Shown in pieces: positions 1 through 9,814 of a stretch of 64,000 bases of DNA (position 1 is the first letter of the stretch; every line of letters begins with the position of its first letter). Origin of the DNA: Algoriphagus alkaliphilus. Lineage in GTDB: Bacteria; Bacteroidota; Bacteroidia; Cytophagales; Cyclobacteriaceae. The notes beneath the pieces were generated by a model. It was not told the origin of the DNA and made no database searches. It was given only the letters and a program-made list of their open reading frames with translations. The stretch is from NCBI RefSeq assembly GCF_900103735.1, contig NZ_FMXE01000002.1, positions 131,373 through 195,372 on the forward strand. The letters run 5' to 3'. The position numbers and the translations under genes were made by a program.

Positions 1-813
1 GACGATTTCATTGACCGCCAAAACAAATTTTGCAGCCGGAAGCATCGGGTCCTTTCTCATATTCATTGGAGTCGTACCCGCATGATTGGCTTTTCCCAAG
101 AAAGAAAACTCCCACCACTCGATCGCCACAATTCCCTCCACCACACCTATATCCAATTTTTCAGAGTATAGATTTCCGCCTTGCTCAATATGCAGTTCCA
201 GAAATGCAGCCAAGTCTCCGACGTTTCTTTTGAGTTCAGGAATACGATCGGGATTTCCTCCAAGTAGTTTGATCCCCTCGTATTGTGTGAATCCGCTCGA
301 ACTCACCACCTGCAATGCTTCTTTACTCAAAGCCCCAACCAAGGCCCTACTTCCGACGACTCCTCCCTCTTCATTGGTAAAAATGATCACTTCCAATGGG
401 TGATCGGTTTGAATCCCCCTTTCAGACAAGGTTTTCACCACTTCTATGGAGCCCATTGACCCGACAGGCCCATCATAATCTCCTCCATTTGGCACTTCAT
501 CGATATGCGAACCAAATGCAATCGGTTTAAAACTTGGATTTTTACCGGCTTTCCTTCCAATTATATTCCCTGCAAAATCAACCGAAATCTGCATTCCTGC
601 ATCTTCCATCAGCGCTTTCACATACGCTCGAGCTTCGATATCATGTTTGGTGTACGCCTGGCGATCAGATCCGCCATTTGCATTTTTCCCGTAGGAAGAA
701 AGCTTCATCAGACTTTCATGCAATCGATCAGAATTAATGCTGATTTCCTGTCCGTAACCGGTGAAAGCAAAGGTGATCAGAAGAATAAGGAATGGGAATA
801 AGGATTTTGTCAT
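1..813 (-). CDS. M20-family Zn-dependent amidase (hydantoinase/carbamoylase type), truncated at window edge
   Basis: The reading frame is open from the ATG at 813 down to base 1 (271 codons), so the C-terminal part lies outside the window. Residues 1-22 look like a signal peptide ending near GYGQ, so the protein is probably exported. Metal-site residues of the hydantoinase/carbamoylase branch of M20 are visible: GSHIDEVP (His103), an Asp in GGDYDG near 114, TNEEG (Glu148/149) and ELHIEQG (His208). The motif GKANHAGTTPMNMRKD near 240-254 begins the dimerisation domain of beta-ureidopropionase and N-carbamoyl amino acid hydrolases. It likely cleaves a carbamoyl or ureido amide; the substrate cannot be told. 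It stands alone upstream of the convergently placed desaturase terminator. Confidence 0.85.
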   Translation of the reverse strand, partial: MTKSLFPFLILLITFAFTGYGQEISINSDRLHESLMKLSSYGKNANGGSDRQAYTKHDIEARAYVKALMEDAGMQISVDFAGNIIGRKAGKNPSFKPIAFGSHIDEVPNGGDYDGPVGSMGSIEVVKTLSERGIQTDHPLEVIIFTNEEGGVVGSRALVGALSKEALQVVSSSGFTQYEGIKLLGGNPDRIPELKRNVGDLAAFLELHIEQGGNLYSEKLDIGVVEGIVAIEWWEFSFLGKANHAGTTPMNMRKDPMLPAAKFVLAVNEIV

Positions 814-846
814 GGGAAGATGAAATTCTAAACAGTTCAAGATAGC

Positions 847-877
847 ATAAAAAAAGTCCTTCTTTTGGGAAGGACTT
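847..877 (-). terminator. Rho-independent terminator of the desaturase gene
   Basis: A perfect 9-bp stem (AAGTCCTTC at 854-862, GAAGGACTT at 869-877) with a 6-nt loop is followed on the minus strand by a run of T. It starts about 20 bases past the desaturase stop codon. Confidence 0.75.
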
Positions 878-895
878 CTTTGAAGTAAATTTCAG

Positions 896-1894
896 TTATT
901 TAAGCCAAGCGAGTTTTACTTCATCAGGAGCTTTCATTCGGTCAGCTACTCTCATGTAGCGCTCCGATAATTTCGCTAGGTAATCCTGCGCTTTTGCCGC
1001 GGCTGCATCCAATCCTGTGAGTGCCTCGATCTTCCAAAGTCCAACTAGGTGATCGATGATTCGGGCATAATCCCAACTAGTATAGATCCCTACTTTCTGA
1101 GTGATCTCAGAAAACTGTGTGAACAGAGATGGATTTGAACTTCCTTCACCCATCAATACCGCCGGCATGACGATTTGCTTTCTCATCAATTTCTCAAAAG
1201 CGAGGATCGCACCATTTGGATCGATCTCGAAGATTCTTGACATGAAAGATTTGTATGCCTTTTCATGTCTCGCTTCATCACCAGCGATTTGTTTGCATAT
1301 TCTTCCCAACACAGAATCCCCGGCTATATCTGCCAGTTTTCCGGTATTGACATGTGATATCTTGGTCGCTCTTTCCTGAAAGGATGTATAGACAATCGCC
1401 TGATAAGGATCTCCACCCGAATTGGGATCAAATCCATTGGTCAACAGTCTATGAATAGTCCGCTCTACGGCTTTCATATCCACTCTCCCTGTCATGTAAA
1501 GGTACTTATTGAGCAAGTCGCCGTGTCTGTTTTCCTCAGCAGTCCAAGACTTAGACCATCTTACCCAACCTCCCGGAGCAAGCAGATTTCGCTCTGGATT
1601 GATGCCTTCCAACAGATTGAAATACGTCTGATAACTGGGAAGGGCTTCCTCAGTGATCATATTACCAATCAGGGACGTCAATACCGTGTCGGGAATTCCT
1701 TCTGCTCTTTTTTGAAGAAGCTTGATTTCTTCATGGATGTTGGGATCTCCAAAATCAGGAAGAAAATCTGATGGCTGCCAACATTTATCCGGATCTACCA
1801 AAATATTATCCACAGCATCAGCAACTAAGCCATCCAATTGGGAAATGACCTCAATATTCTTTTCTAGTTCGTAATTGATTTCGCCTGTTTTCAT
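896..1894 (-). CDS. Acyl-ACP desaturase (soluble, plant stearoyl-ACP type)
   Basis: This 332-residue protein belongs to the soluble diiron acyl-[ACP] desaturases, which insert a cis double bond into acyl-ACP using O2 and reduced ferredoxin. The two diiron motifs are intact: EENRH at 120-124 and DEARH at 206-210, with TEEALPSY (81-88) supplying the first glutamate ligand. Length is close to that of the plant enzyme without its transit peptide. There is no signal peptide or membrane segment, so it acts in the cytosol, probably adjusting membrane unsaturation. It appears monocistronic, with its own terminator (847-877) and a TAnnTTTG box upstream. Family assignment is firm; regiospecificity is unknown. 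Confidence 0.92.
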   Translation of the reverse strand: MKTGEINYELEKNIEVISQLDGLVADAVDNILVDPDKCWQPSDFLPDFGDPNIHEEIKLLQKRAEGIPDTVLTSLIGNMITEEALPSYQTYFNLLEGINPERNLLAPGGWVRWSKSWTAEENRHGDLLNKYLYMTGRVDMKAVERTIHRLLTNGFDPNSGGDPYQAIVYTSFQERATKISHVNTGKLADIAGDSVLGRICKQIAGDEARHEKAYKSFMSRIFEIDPNGAILAFEKLMRKQIVMPAVLMGEGSSNPSLFTQFSEITQKVGIYTSWDYARIIDHLVGLWKIEALTGLDAAAAKAQDYLAKLSERYMRVADRMKAPDEVKLAWLK

Positions 1895-1914
1895 TAGGTT
1901 ACTTGAAATTTACG

Positions 1915-1922
1915 CAAAGCTA
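1915..1922 (-). promoter_or_regulatory. Candidate -7 box (TAGCTTTG) of the desaturase promoter
   Basis: The minus strand carries an exact TAnnTTTG, the Bacteroidota -7 consensus, 20 bases before the desaturase ATG. I could not find a convincing -33 TTG at standard spacing, so support is moderate. Confidence 0.45.
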
Positions 1923-2119
1923 AAATTGCGTAGGGTTGACTTGTTCGGTTCGGAAAGTTACTCACAAATCACTGGATTGATTATAGAAAAATTCTCATTC
2001 TGGCTCCAGTTTCCATGAATGGAATTTACGTGATTTAGTAACTTCCTTTGATTCTGTTAACGTGAAAATATCATTAAAAGGTCCATTTTGAAAGTAATGT
2101 GCCTTTCAAGTCAATTGAA

Positions 2120-3001
2120 TCAATAATCTAACTTATATGCAGCCACCTTATTTTTGAAAAAGGTAGGAACGTAAAGGATCTTTTCGGCTGCATTGTATCC
2201 AATATCGGCCGTGTTTGATTCTGCAGATTTTGTGTCCAGCATCTTGGTCTCTCCATCAGCAGATGCAAACCATATTTCACCTTGCCATCTTGAAGCAACA
2301 AAATTGCCATCACCCAAGATGATTAAACCATCACCTCCGGTCACGTTTGCATTTACCACAGAGGCGGTGCCATCTGCATTCCACATTTTAAGCCCTGAGC
2401 CGTCAAGGCCATAGATCGTCCCGTCCTTGGCTACTGCAATGCCATTGATCGAAGCATGTCCTTCTGATACCATTGAGATCGAGCCATCTGCGTAAGCGTG
2501 AACTTTTCCGGTGTTCATGTCAGTGAAATATACAGTTCCCTCATGTGAAGCAACGTCATTTAGGAATATTGCACCTTCTACTTTCCATTTGTTGGAAACT
2601 TTTGCCGTGGAGATGTCTATCTCAACCAATTCATCGATATCGGTGACATACAGTTTACCCTCCGAAATGGCCATTCCCTTGGGGCTGTTCAATCCACCAA
2701 CCCACACTGGATTAACGATTTTACCATCTCTGTCAATAATTGCGATGGATCCTTTTCCGTCTTTAGCTTGAGGATCCATACCTCCGATGTTTGAGACATA
2801 AATGGTACCTGTAGCCTCGTCAAAAAGTACGGACTCGTTGGTAGGTAGAGAAGCTTCTGTCTCCCAAAGTAAGGTGAGCGTTGGAGTTTTAGCCTCAACG
2901 AGGATTTCCTCCACAACTTCTTCTGTTTTTTGTGGCGCACATTGAGAGAAAAGAAGTGTTGCAGAAAGGCCCATAAGCCCGATTTTAAGCGTAGTGTTCA
3001 T
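2120..3001 (-). CDS. SMP-30/gluconolactonase-like beta-propeller lipoprotein
   Basis: This 293-residue protein begins with a lipoprotein signal peptide; the lipobox LFSQC puts the modified cysteine at residue 21. The mature part is a repeat-rich six-bladed-propeller-like sequence with strands such as GTIYVSNIGG, GKLYVTDIDEL, GTVYFTDMNTG and GTIYGLDGSG. This resembles SMP-30/NHL proteins that bind small ligands or lactones at the periplasmic face. No catalytic metal triad of true gluconolactonases could be assigned, so enzymatic activity is uncertain. It follows the esterase gene with an 8-base gap on the same strand, which suggests co-transcription. Confidence 0.7.
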   Translation of the reverse strand: MNTTLKIGLMGLSATLLFSQCAPQKTEEVVEEILVEAKTPTLTLLWETEASLPTNESVLFDEATGTIYVSNIGGMDPQAKDGKGSIAIIDRDGKIVNPVWVGGLNSPKGMAISEGKLYVTDIDELVEIDISTAKVSNKWKVEGAIFLNDVASHEGTVYFTDMNTGKVHAYADGSISMVSEGHASINGIAVAKDGTIYGLDGSGLKMWNADGTASVVNANVTGGDGLIILGDGNFVASRWQGEIWFASADGETKMLDTKSAESNTADIGYNAAEKILYVPTFFKNKVAAYKLDY

Positions 3002-3009
3002 TTTTTAGA

Positions 3010-4734
3010 TTATTTGATGATTGTCCAATTCTTTTGGTTAAAATTTTTCGGAGCGGATTTCAGGAATCGATTCTGAATTTCATCCAGATACATCGTATTG
3101 TATCGGAGTCTGGTGATGTAATTGGGAAGATTTGGATCTCCGTTCCAGCAATGTTCTGCCCGATCTCCATAAGCCACTTTTCCATCATAGTATGGGTTTT
3201 TGGTTTGTTCCAGAAAATCTTCAGTAAGGTAAACCGCATTGTTGAGGTAATAGTTATCCATGTCACCACAGTAAATATGGACTTTCCCCTCCAATTTTGG
3301 TCCTAATTTCTCCCAATCCCGCTCCATGATGTGGCGAAGGTCGAAATTTTCTTTCCAATAGGCAGACACTTCTTTGTCAATTTCTCCGGAATATTTGTCC
3401 CAAATTGGCTTTGGATAGCCATCATCTCCAACTGGGGAATAAACCGCTTGCCAGATGTCAAACTGGTCTCCAGACCTGGATTTGTCGCCACCGATCGCCA
3501 ATTCTCGATGATTCATATCCCGCACCATGGCGTCTACATGACCTAAATAATTGCGGTGCCCGGGACGAAGGGTTTTTCTAAACTCCCCTTCTTTGAAGTA
3601 CGCATTTTGATCTTGATAAATATCTACTGTGGTATATGCTCTGAAATCTATTGGGTCCGGACAAGCGGCAAAACATCCATTGTATTCGTCAGGATAAAAA
3701 ACCTGAACGGCTAAGGCTTCCCATCCTCCTGTTGATCCTCCATATAAAAACCTTGCCCAACCTTCACCAATTCCTCTAAACTCTTTCTCAATATGGGGAA
3801 TCAATTCAAAGGTAATAGCATCTCCATAAGGTCCGAGATTTGCAGAATTGACCGCATAGCTGTCGTCGTAAAATGGGTTGGCATGTTGTATTTCGATTAT
3901 TATAAAACGCTTGAAATCAGGTGAAATCCACTTTTGGTAGAAGTCAAATGCTTCCTGCTGCTGCATTTTGGCATACCCGTAAATCCCAAATCGTGCACTG
4001 TAATCGTCATCACCTAATTCCGGATCAGGAGGAGTTGTTCGGAATCCTCCAAAATCAGAAGGAAAATGACCATGATAGATCATCAAAGGAAAATATTGAT
4101 TTGGGTTTTCTTCAAAACTCTCCGGTAAAAGCACATGTGCTCCCAAGAACATGTCTCTCCCCCAAAATTCGGAGAGTTTTTCAGACTTGATCTTGATGTG
4201 TTTAATGTATTTGGTGTCCTGAGGTTCCTCTACTGGCGGAATGATCTGATTTATATCAAGTGTTAAACTTTTGCCTTTTTCCCAGTTGACTTTTACAGGG
4301 GTCGAGTAAATATTTTTTGGAGCTCTTGCCCATTGGCGGCCTTCACCTTGATCCATGGGTAGTTTAACAGTATGCCCATCCGAGCGGGTAAAGGTTTCAT
4401 GTTTTTGAATGAAAGCCTGTACAGTATATTCTCCTGAAGGAATTTCGTGCAGGTTTTCTACGGGATAGCCAAAGCTTTTTGGGTCAAAAATCAAGGGTTT
4501 CCCCGAACTGAAGTTTTCAAAGTCCATCCCAAAAACCTGATTTGTGCCTACATTGTCATTGATTCCAAATCTCGGTTCTGCCTCATGGTTTTTAGAAAAG
4601 ATCAAAAGTAACCGGCCATCCTTGAGGTCTGATTCAAGTTCCGAAGCTATTTTGATCTCGATATTTTCCGAGGTAGAACCAGTACAATTCCAAAAAAGAA
4701 CTGCTAGGAGAAAAAGGAAAAGTGATTTAATCAT
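3010..4734 (-). CDS. Putative esterase lipoprotein (alpha/beta hydrolase)
   Basis: The frame opens at 4755, but the internal ATG at 4734 gives a proper lipoprotein signal (MIKSLFLFLLAVLFWNC), so I chose that start (574 residues). The first ~170 residues look like a beta-sandwich. The hydrolase part carries a nucleophile-elbow motif GGSTGGW (about 332-338 from this start) after ELIPHIEKEFRGIG, typical of the esterase D-like putative-esterase family. A late histidine in DRAEHCWNG may complete the triad. It is anchored in an outer or inner membrane leaflet and likely cleaves an ester of a carbohydrate or peptide; the substrate is unknown. It is the first gene of a two-gene unit with the propeller lipoprotein. 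Confidence 0.75.
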   Translation of the reverse strand: MIKSLFLFLLAVLFWNCTGSTSENIEIKIASELESDLKDGRLLLIFSKNHEAEPRFGINDNVGTNQVFGMDFENFSSGKPLIFDPKSFGYPVENLHEIPSGEYTVQAFIQKHETFTRSDGHTVKLPMDQGEGRQWARAPKNIYSTPVKVNWEKGKSLTLDINQIIPPVEEPQDTKYIKHIKIKSEKLSEFWGRDMFLGAHVLLPESFEENPNQYFPLMIYHGHFPSDFGGFRTTPPDPELGDDDYSARFGIYGYAKMQQQEAFDFYQKWISPDFKRFIIIEIQHANPFYDDSYAVNSANLGPYGDAITFELIPHIEKEFRGIGEGWARFLYGGSTGGWEALAVQVFYPDEYNGCFAACPDPIDFRAYTTVDIYQDQNAYFKEGEFRKTLRPGHRNYLGHVDAMVRDMNHRELAIGGDKSRSGDQFDIWQAVYSPVGDDGYPKPIWDKYSGEIDKEVSAYWKENFDLRHIMERDWEKLGPKLEGKVHIYCGDMDNYYLNNAVYLTEDFLEQTKNPYYDGKVAYGDRAEHCWNGDPNLPNYITRLRYNTMYLDEIQNRFLKSAPKNFNQKNWTIIK

Positions 4735-4910
4735 TGGAATTGTTGTTGGATGCAAAAGCTAATTTACTCAATTTCGGATTAATCTTCTGAAGTCAAGTTT
4801 TATTCAGACCCTAACCTTGATTTTATTTTGTTTTTGGAGCCGGTTATGGATTATTCTGTAGCAGATATTGAAAAGAGCCTATCTTAGTAATTCTAAAAAC
4901 CACCATTCGA

Positions 4911-6155
4911 ATGAAAAAGATTTTTGCCTTAATACTTATGGTCGGAGCATTTTCCTGTGCTCAAAAAGAAGAAGTAATCGATTATACCAAAATGTCCGAC
5001 GAGGAGCGGCTCAAAGCAGCTACCGAGATCGCTCAATCGATCATTATGGTAGATGGGCATGTGGATTTGCCTTATAGGATGAAAGTCGGAGGCTTTACCC
5101 TTCAACGTGAAATCCTAGATGTATCTGTTCGTACTCCGGATGGTAATTTTGACTTTCCCCGGGCCAAAGAAGGTGGACTGGATGCACCGTTTATGTCCAT
5201 TTATATTCCCGCAGGAAATCAAAAAACTCCCGGAGCATCCAAGGCTTTGGCTGATTCTCTGATCCGGATGACCGAGCGATTAGCGTCTACTTTTCCTGAT
5301 AAGTTTGCAATGGCCTACAGTCCGGCAGATATTGAGGCCAATTTTTCAAAGGGCTTGATTTCATTACCGATGGGTATGGAAAATGGTGCCGGTATTGAAG
5401 ATGACTTGGCCAATGTAGCATACTTTTTCCAACGTGGAATCCGATACATCACCCTCACCCACGGAACGGATAATCTGATCGGAGATGCCAGTTACGACAC
5501 TACAGGTACTCATGGAGGACTTAGTCCATTTGGAGAAGAAGTGGTTAAAGAAATGAACAGGGTTGGAATTATGGTCGATCTCAGCCACGTTTCTGACAAT
5601 ACGTTCCGGGATGCCTTGGCTATCACCAAAGTGCCCGTGATTGCTTCCCACTCTTCAGTCCGGAAATTCACTCCGGGTTTTGAGCGAAACATGAGCGATG
5701 AATTGATCCAAGCTATGGCCAAAAACGGCGGCGTGATGATGATCAATTTTGGAGGCTCGTTTATCGATTCGGCCTATGCCGCAGGTTCAGCCAAAGTCCG
5801 CGAGCATCTGGTCAACTACTTGGCCGAAAACAACCTCAGCCGGACGGATTCTGCCTTTAAAGCTTATGCAGAAGCCTATGCTGCCGCCAATAATCCATTT
5901 CCAACTGTGCAGCGTGTGGCTGATCATTTTGATCATGTCAAAAATCTCGTTGGTGTGGACTACATCGGTTTGGGTTCTGACTTTGATGGGGTAGGGGATT
6001 CACTTCCTACCGGATTGAAAGATGTCTCCATGTTTCCAAACCTGATTGCAGAACTTCTGAAGCGAGGATATACCAAGGAAGACATCGAAAAGATTTGTTA
6101 TAAAAATATCTTCCGCGTATGGAAAGCCGTGGAGGATTATGCAGCTAATCAGTAA
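4911..6155 (+). CDS. Membrane dipeptidase, peptidase family M19, lipoprotein
   Basis: This 414-residue protein has a lipoprotein signal (MKKIFALILMVGAFSC). M19 zinc ligands are visible in order: DGHVD (His50, Asp52), a glutamate in GMENG near 156, LSHVSD near 225 and ASHSS near 246, followed by LGSDFDG near the C-terminus. The family (renal dipeptidase, bacterial rdpA) hydrolyses dipeptides, including some with D-residues, using two zinc ions. Periplasmic or surface location follows from the lipobox. It is transcribed divergently from the esterase gene and ends at a bidirectional terminator. Confidence 0.9.
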   Translation: MKKIFALILMVGAFSCAQKEEVIDYTKMSDEERLKAATEIAQSIIMVDGHVDLPYRMKVGGFTLQREILDVSVRTPDGNFDFPRAKEGGLDAPFMSIYIPAGNQKTPGASKALADSLIRMTERLASTFPDKFAMAYSPADIEANFSKGLISLPMGMENGAGIEDDLANVAYFFQRGIRYITLTHGTDNLIGDASYDTTGTHGGLSPFGEEVVKEMNRVGIMVDLSHVSDNTFRDALAITKVPVIASHSSVRKFTPGFERNMSDELIQAMAKNGGVMMINFGGSFIDSAYAAGSAKVREHLVNYLAENNLSRTDSAFKAYAEAYAAANNPFPTVQRVADHFDHVKNLVGVDYIGLGSDFDGVGDSLPTGLKDVSMFPNLIAELLKRGYTKEDIEKICYKNIFRVWKAVEDYAANQ

Positions 6156-6181
6156 TAGAGCCTAAACAAAATGCCTTTTTT

Positions 6182-6217
6182 AAGAACTCTGAATTGAAAA
6201 ATCAGAGTTCTTCTTTT
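6182..6217. terminator. Bidirectional terminator between dipeptidase and PIN toxin
   Basis: A perfect 11-bp stem (6182-6192 with 6202-6212) is followed by TTCTTTTTT on the plus strand. It overlaps the PIN stop codon at 6202-6204 and separates convergent genes. Confidence 0.75.
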
Positions 6218-6630
6218 TTAAAGATTTCAAGAAACTGATCAGGGGCCAAAATCGGAAGACTTGATTTTTTGAAATCCTTTTGATTACGGGTGATGATCCC
6301 ATCATACCCAAACTCAAGTGCGGTGAAATATTGAAGGGAATCTTCAAAATCACTGAAATCTGAGCTATTCAATCCCAAATCAATCAGTTTTTCATCCAGA
6401 GGATGGACTTTGAGCAAAATTTTAAATCTTCGCAAAAGTTCATTTACTGCATTGGGATTCATCAATTTGAGAAGATGATAATGGGTGTTTTCGATTGAAA
6501 GTGAGGAAACGCCACAGGATATTAAATTTTGTTCTGCCAATGAAAATATCTTCCCTGCCTGAAAATCAAAAGGCTTTCTTTGAGTCAAAAAATCAATGAG
6601 GATATTGGTGTCAATAAATAACTTCTTCAT
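6202..6630 (-). CDS. PIN-domain toxin of a type II toxin-antitoxin pair
   Basis: This 142-residue protein starts KKLFIDTNILIDFL, the classic PIN N-terminus with the first catalytic Asp. Further acidic residues (SIENTHY region, SDFEDSLQY, then GYDGIITRNQKDF) fit the remaining Mg2+-binding positions of PIN ribonucleases, which cleave RNA. Its start overlaps the antitoxin stop by 4 bases (ATGA type), so the two are translationally coupled. The toxin looks intact. Its RNA target is unknown. Confidence 0.85.
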   Translation of the reverse strand: MKKLFIDTNILIDFLTQRKPFDFQAGKIFSLAEQNLISCGVSSLSIENTHYHLLKLMNPNAVNELLRRFKILLKVHPLDEKLIDLGLNSSDFSDFEDSLQYFTALEFGYDGIITRNQKDFKKSSLPILAPDQFLEIFKKEEL

Positions 6631-6884
6631 TGATATTTTTTGTCAAGGTAATCCCTGTACTCTTTTTTGTAATCATAGTTTTCTGGCAAAGAACCAGCGG
6701 CCCCCAAGAGACTTTTCACTAAGGGAGTTAATTGGATATCATTCGACTCTTCTGAATTGGACTTTGATATTGTATCCAAATAGGTCTCCACAAGTTTAGA
6801 AAGGCTGATTTTTTGATCAGAAGCATATTTCTTCGCCCGTTCGATTATCTCTGAATCTAATCTTAATGTAAGCTTGGTATCCAT
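6627..6884 (-). CDS. DUF6364-type antitoxin partner of the PIN toxin
   Basis: I start this at the ATG at 6884 (85 residues) rather than at the in-frame ATG at 6911, because the earlier start would lie inside the inverted-repeat operator. The product begins MDTKLTLRLDSEIIERAKKYA, the ribbon-helix-helix-like N-terminus of the DUF6364 family found beside PIN toxins in Bacteroidota. The C-terminal half would wrap the toxin. It is the first gene of the pair and probably represses its own promoter. Confidence 0.8.
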   Translation of the reverse strand: MDTKLTLRLDSEIIERAKKYASDQKISLSKLVETYLDTISKSNSEESNDIQLTPLVKSLLGAAGSLPENYDYKKEYRDYLDKKYQ

Positions 6885-6895
6885 ACTTGAGTTAT

Positions 6896-6928
6896 TTGAC
6901 GTACAAATCAAAATAAATTATACGTCAA
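6896..6928. promoter_or_regulatory. Inverted-repeat operator of the PIN module
   Basis: A perfect 8-bp inverted repeat, TTGACGTA (6896-6903) and TACGTCAA (6921-6928) with a 17-base spacer, lies 12 bases upstream of the antitoxin ATG at 6884. It is where an RHH-type antitoxin dimer pair would bind for autorepression. Confidence 0.6.
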
Positions 6929-6981
6929 TTCAAATTTTCAGTTTTTCTAAATTATATAGCCGTCTCCGTTTATTCCAATTT

Positions 6982-7002
6982 GAAGTCGCAAATTGCGACT
7001 TC
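6982..7002. repeat. Perfect palindrome with GCGACTTC arms
   Basis: GAAGTCGCAA and TTGCGACTTC meet around a single A in the gap between the PIN operator and clpB. The flanks (ATTT left, AAAT right) extend the symmetry. It has no T run and looks like a small dispersed palindromic element. The rest of the gap up to clpB is AT-rich with no gene. Confidence 0.5.
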
Positions 7003-7180
7003 CAAATTCCTTATTCTCCACTGATATTCTGTCCAAATTAAAGGGGAAATATCCCTGAATACAGACAAAATTTCCTGATTTCATTCTAAAAACCCCTGAT
7101 TTACGGCCATTCTGTCCGAATTTTGGGGTTGGCGAAAGATTTGACCCAAGAGGGTAGACAACTAACCACTAACTATCAAA

Positions 7181-9799
7181 ATGGACTTCAAACAATTCAC
7201 TATAAAATCTCAGGAAGCGATTCAGAAAGCCGCTGAACTTGCAACCGGGTCAGGAACTCCTGCAATTGAAACGGCTCATTTGCTAAAGGGAATCTTTGTG
7301 GAAGATGAGAATGTCACGGACTTTCTTTTCAAAAAACTTGGCACCAATAAGCAGCTGATCGATCAAAAACTGGATCAGGAATTGGCCAAACTTCCTAAAG
7401 TAAGTGGAACCAATCAGCAGCCCTACCTCTCCGGTGCAGCCAATCAAGCGCTTACAAAAGCAAAAGACTACCTCAAAACATTCGGGGACGAATACGTTGC
7501 CATCGAGCATTTGCTTTTGGCCCTACTTGCGGGAAGCGATGCCACCGCTCAATTACTCAAGAATCAGGGATTGGCTGATAAGCCACTGATCGAAGCAATC
7601 AAGGAACTTAGAAAAGGAAATAAAGTGACTGATCCAAACGCAGAAAGCAAGTACAGGGCTCTGGAGAAATACTCCAAAAATCTGAACGATCTGGCCAAAA
7701 AGGGTAAAATCGACCCTGTTATTGGCCGGGATGAAGAAATCAGACGTGTCCTGCAAATCCTTGCAAGACGAACCAAAAACAACCCAATCTTACTTGGAGA
7801 ACCAGGAGTAGGAAAGACGGCAATTGTCGAGGGACTCGCCCAGCGAATAGTTTCTGGTGATGTGCCTGAAAACCTGAAATCCAAAACCCTTATTTCTTTG
7901 GATATGGGTCTACTCATAGCAGGTGCCAAATACAAAGGGGAATTCGAAGAGCGACTCAAAGCAGTAATCAAGGAAGTGACGGATGCTGAGGGCGAAATCA
8001 TCCTTTTCATCGATGAGATCCATACTTTGATCGGAGCCGGTGGTGGTGGAGAAGGGGCAATGGATGCAGCAAATCTACTGAAGCCGGCATTGGCACGGGG
8101 TGAACTCCATGCAATCGGTGCAACTACGCTAAAGGAATACCAGAAATACATCGAGAAAGACAAGGCCTTGGAGCGTAGATTCCAAGCGGTAATCGTCGAC
8201 GAACCGGACGCTGCCGATGCGATATCCATCCTTCGAGGAATCAAAGACAAATACGAACTCCACCACGGCGTGCGAATCAAGGACGATGCGGTAATAGCAG
8301 CTGTGGAGCTTTCGCAGCGCTACATTTCCGATCGATTTCTACCTGACAAAGCCATTGACCTGATGGATGAGGCTGCCGCCAAACTGAGAATGGAGATTGA
8401 CTCTTTGCCTCAGGAATTGGATGAACTGAACCGAAGGATCATGCAATTGGAGATTGAGCGAGAAGCGATCCGAAGAGAAAATAACCGAGACAAAGAAACT
8501 GTCCTGAGCAAGGAAATCGCCGAACTCTCTGAGAAGCGTCAAAACGTCAAAGCCAAATGGGAAAGCGAAAAGGCAGTCATCATGGGCATTCGCAGAGAAA
8601 AAGAAGCGATGGACAAGTTGAAATTGGAAGCTGAACAAGCCGAGCGTGCCGGTGATTTTGGCAAAGTAGCCGAGATCCGATATGGGAAAATAGGGGAAGC
8701 CGAGAAGAAGTTGGAATCTTTCAAAAGCCAATTGGCAGAAATGCAGGCGGGTTCACCCCTTCTCAAAGAAGAAGTGGATCAGGAAGATATTGCTACGGTG
8801 GTGTCTAAATGGACCGGGATTCCAGTTTCCAAAATGATCCAATCCGAGCGGGAAAAACTCCTGCATTTGGAAGAGGAATTAGGGAAACGAGTGGCAGGTC
8901 AGCGAGAGGCGATTGTTGCTTTGTCCGATGCTGTACGAAGAAGCCGGGCTGGTTTGCAGGATCCAAAGCGACCGATTGGAAGCTTTATCTTCATGGGTAC
9001 CACAGGAGTAGGGAAAACTGAACTGGCAAAAGCCCTAGCAGAATATCTCTTCAACGATGACAATGCAATGGTGCGAATCGACATGTCTGAGTATCAGGAG
9101 CGCCATGCCGTCAGCAGACTAGTGGGAGCGCCTCCGGGCTATGTGGGATACGATGAAGGCGGACAGCTGACCGAGGCGGTGCGGAGAAAGCCTTACTCTG
9201 TGATCTTGTTGGATGAGATCGAAAAGGCTCACCCGGACGTGTTCAACATCCTGCTGCAGGTTTTGGACGATGGACGATTGACCGACAATAAAGGTCGATT
9301 GGCCAATTTCAAAAACACCATCATCATTCTGACGACCAATATCGGTTCGCACTTGATTCAGGAGCGATTTGCCGAGATGGAAGACTGGAACAGGGAGGAG
9401 ATTTTGGAAAAGACCAAAGTCGAGGTGTACGAGATGCTGAAGAAAGCTGTGAGACCCGAATTCCTCAACCGAATTGATGAAACGATCATGTTTGAGCCAC
9501 TGAGCAAGGACATCATCCGAAAGATTGTAGACATCCAGTGGAGAGAAATTCAGAAGCGTCTTTCTGAAGCGAATATCGAGATTGAGGCTACGACCGAGGT
9601 TCTGGATTATTTGGGCGAGGTAGGTTTTGATCCGAATTTCGGAGCGAGACCTTTGAAGCGAACCATGCAGCGATTGGTCTTAAACGAGCTTTCGAAGCAA
9701 ATTCTCTCAGGATACATCAAAAATGACTCAGCGGTGTTGGTGGACTTGGATGCCGATAAGCAGGTGTATTTTAAGAATATTGAAGTGGTAGAGGTTTAA
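7181..9799 (+). CDS. clpB: ATP-dependent disaggregase ClpB
   Basis: This 872-residue protein has the full ClpB plan. An N-terminal Clp-N double repeat spans about 1-145. AAA+ module 1 has Walker [10 protein letters not shown] (206-214) and Walker B FIDEIH (276-281). The coiled-coil middle domain runs about 400-540 and is rich in E/K/R. Module 2 has Walker [10 protein letters not shown] (about 606-614) and a C-terminal D2-small domain ([11 protein letters not shown]). The M-domain and absence of a ClpP-binding loop distinguish it from ClpA/ClpC. It extracts polypeptides from aggregates with DnaK in the cytosol. It is monocistronic with a strong terminator downstream. No heat-shock operator such as CIRCE was seen upstream. 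Confidence 0.98.
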   Translation: MDFKQFTIKSQEAIQKAAELATGSGTPAIETAHLLKGIFVEDENVTDFLFKKLGTNKQLIDQKLDQELAKLPKVSGTNQQPYLSGAANQALTKAKDYLKTFGDEYVAIEHLLLALLAGSDATAQLLKNQGLADKPLIEAIKELRKGNKVTDPNAESKYRALEKYSKNLNDLAKKGKIDPVIGRDEEIRRVLQILARRTKNNPILLGEPGVGKTAIVEGLAQRIVSGDVPENLKSKTLISLDMGLLIAGAKYKGEFEERLKAVIKEVTDAEGEIILFIDEIHTLIGAGGGGEGAMDAANLLKPALARGELHAIGATTLKEYQKYIEKDKALERRFQAVIVDEPDAADAISILRGIKDKYELHHGVRIKDDAVIAAVELSQRYISDRFLPDKAIDLMDEAAAKLRMEIDSLPQELDELNRRIMQLEIEREAIRRENNRDKETVLSKEIAELSEKRQNVKAKWESEKAVIMGIRREKEAMDKLKLEAEQAERAGDFGKVAEIRYGKIGEAEKKLESFKSQLAEMQAGSPLLKEEVDQEDIATVVSKWTGIPVSKMIQSEREKLLHLEEELGKRVAGQREAIVALSDAVRRSRAGLQDPKRPIGSFIFMGTTGVGKTELAKALAEYLFNDDNAMVRIDMSEYQERHAVSRLVGAPPGYVGYDEGGQLTEAVRRKPYSVILLDEIEKAHPDVFNILLQVLDDGRLTDNKGRLANFKNTIIILTTNIGSHLIQERFAEMEDWNREEILEKTKVEVYEMLKKAVRPEFLNRIDETIMFEPLSKDIIRKIVDIQWREIQKRLSEANIEIEATTEVLDYLGEVGFDPNFGARPLKRTMQRLVLNELSKQILSGYIKNDSAVLVDLDADKQVYFKNIEVVEV

Positions 9800-9814
9800 T
9801 TGAGATATACTTCC

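Noticed and set aside
6912..7180. Heat-shock operator (CIRCE/HAIR) upstream of clpB
   Set aside because: The only palindrome there (6982-7002) does not match those operators and is nearly 180 bases from the start codon.
7564..8280. 238-residue minus-strand reading frame
   Set aside because: Antisense shadow inside clpB with low-complexity Ser/Pro-rich translation; no start context or domain.
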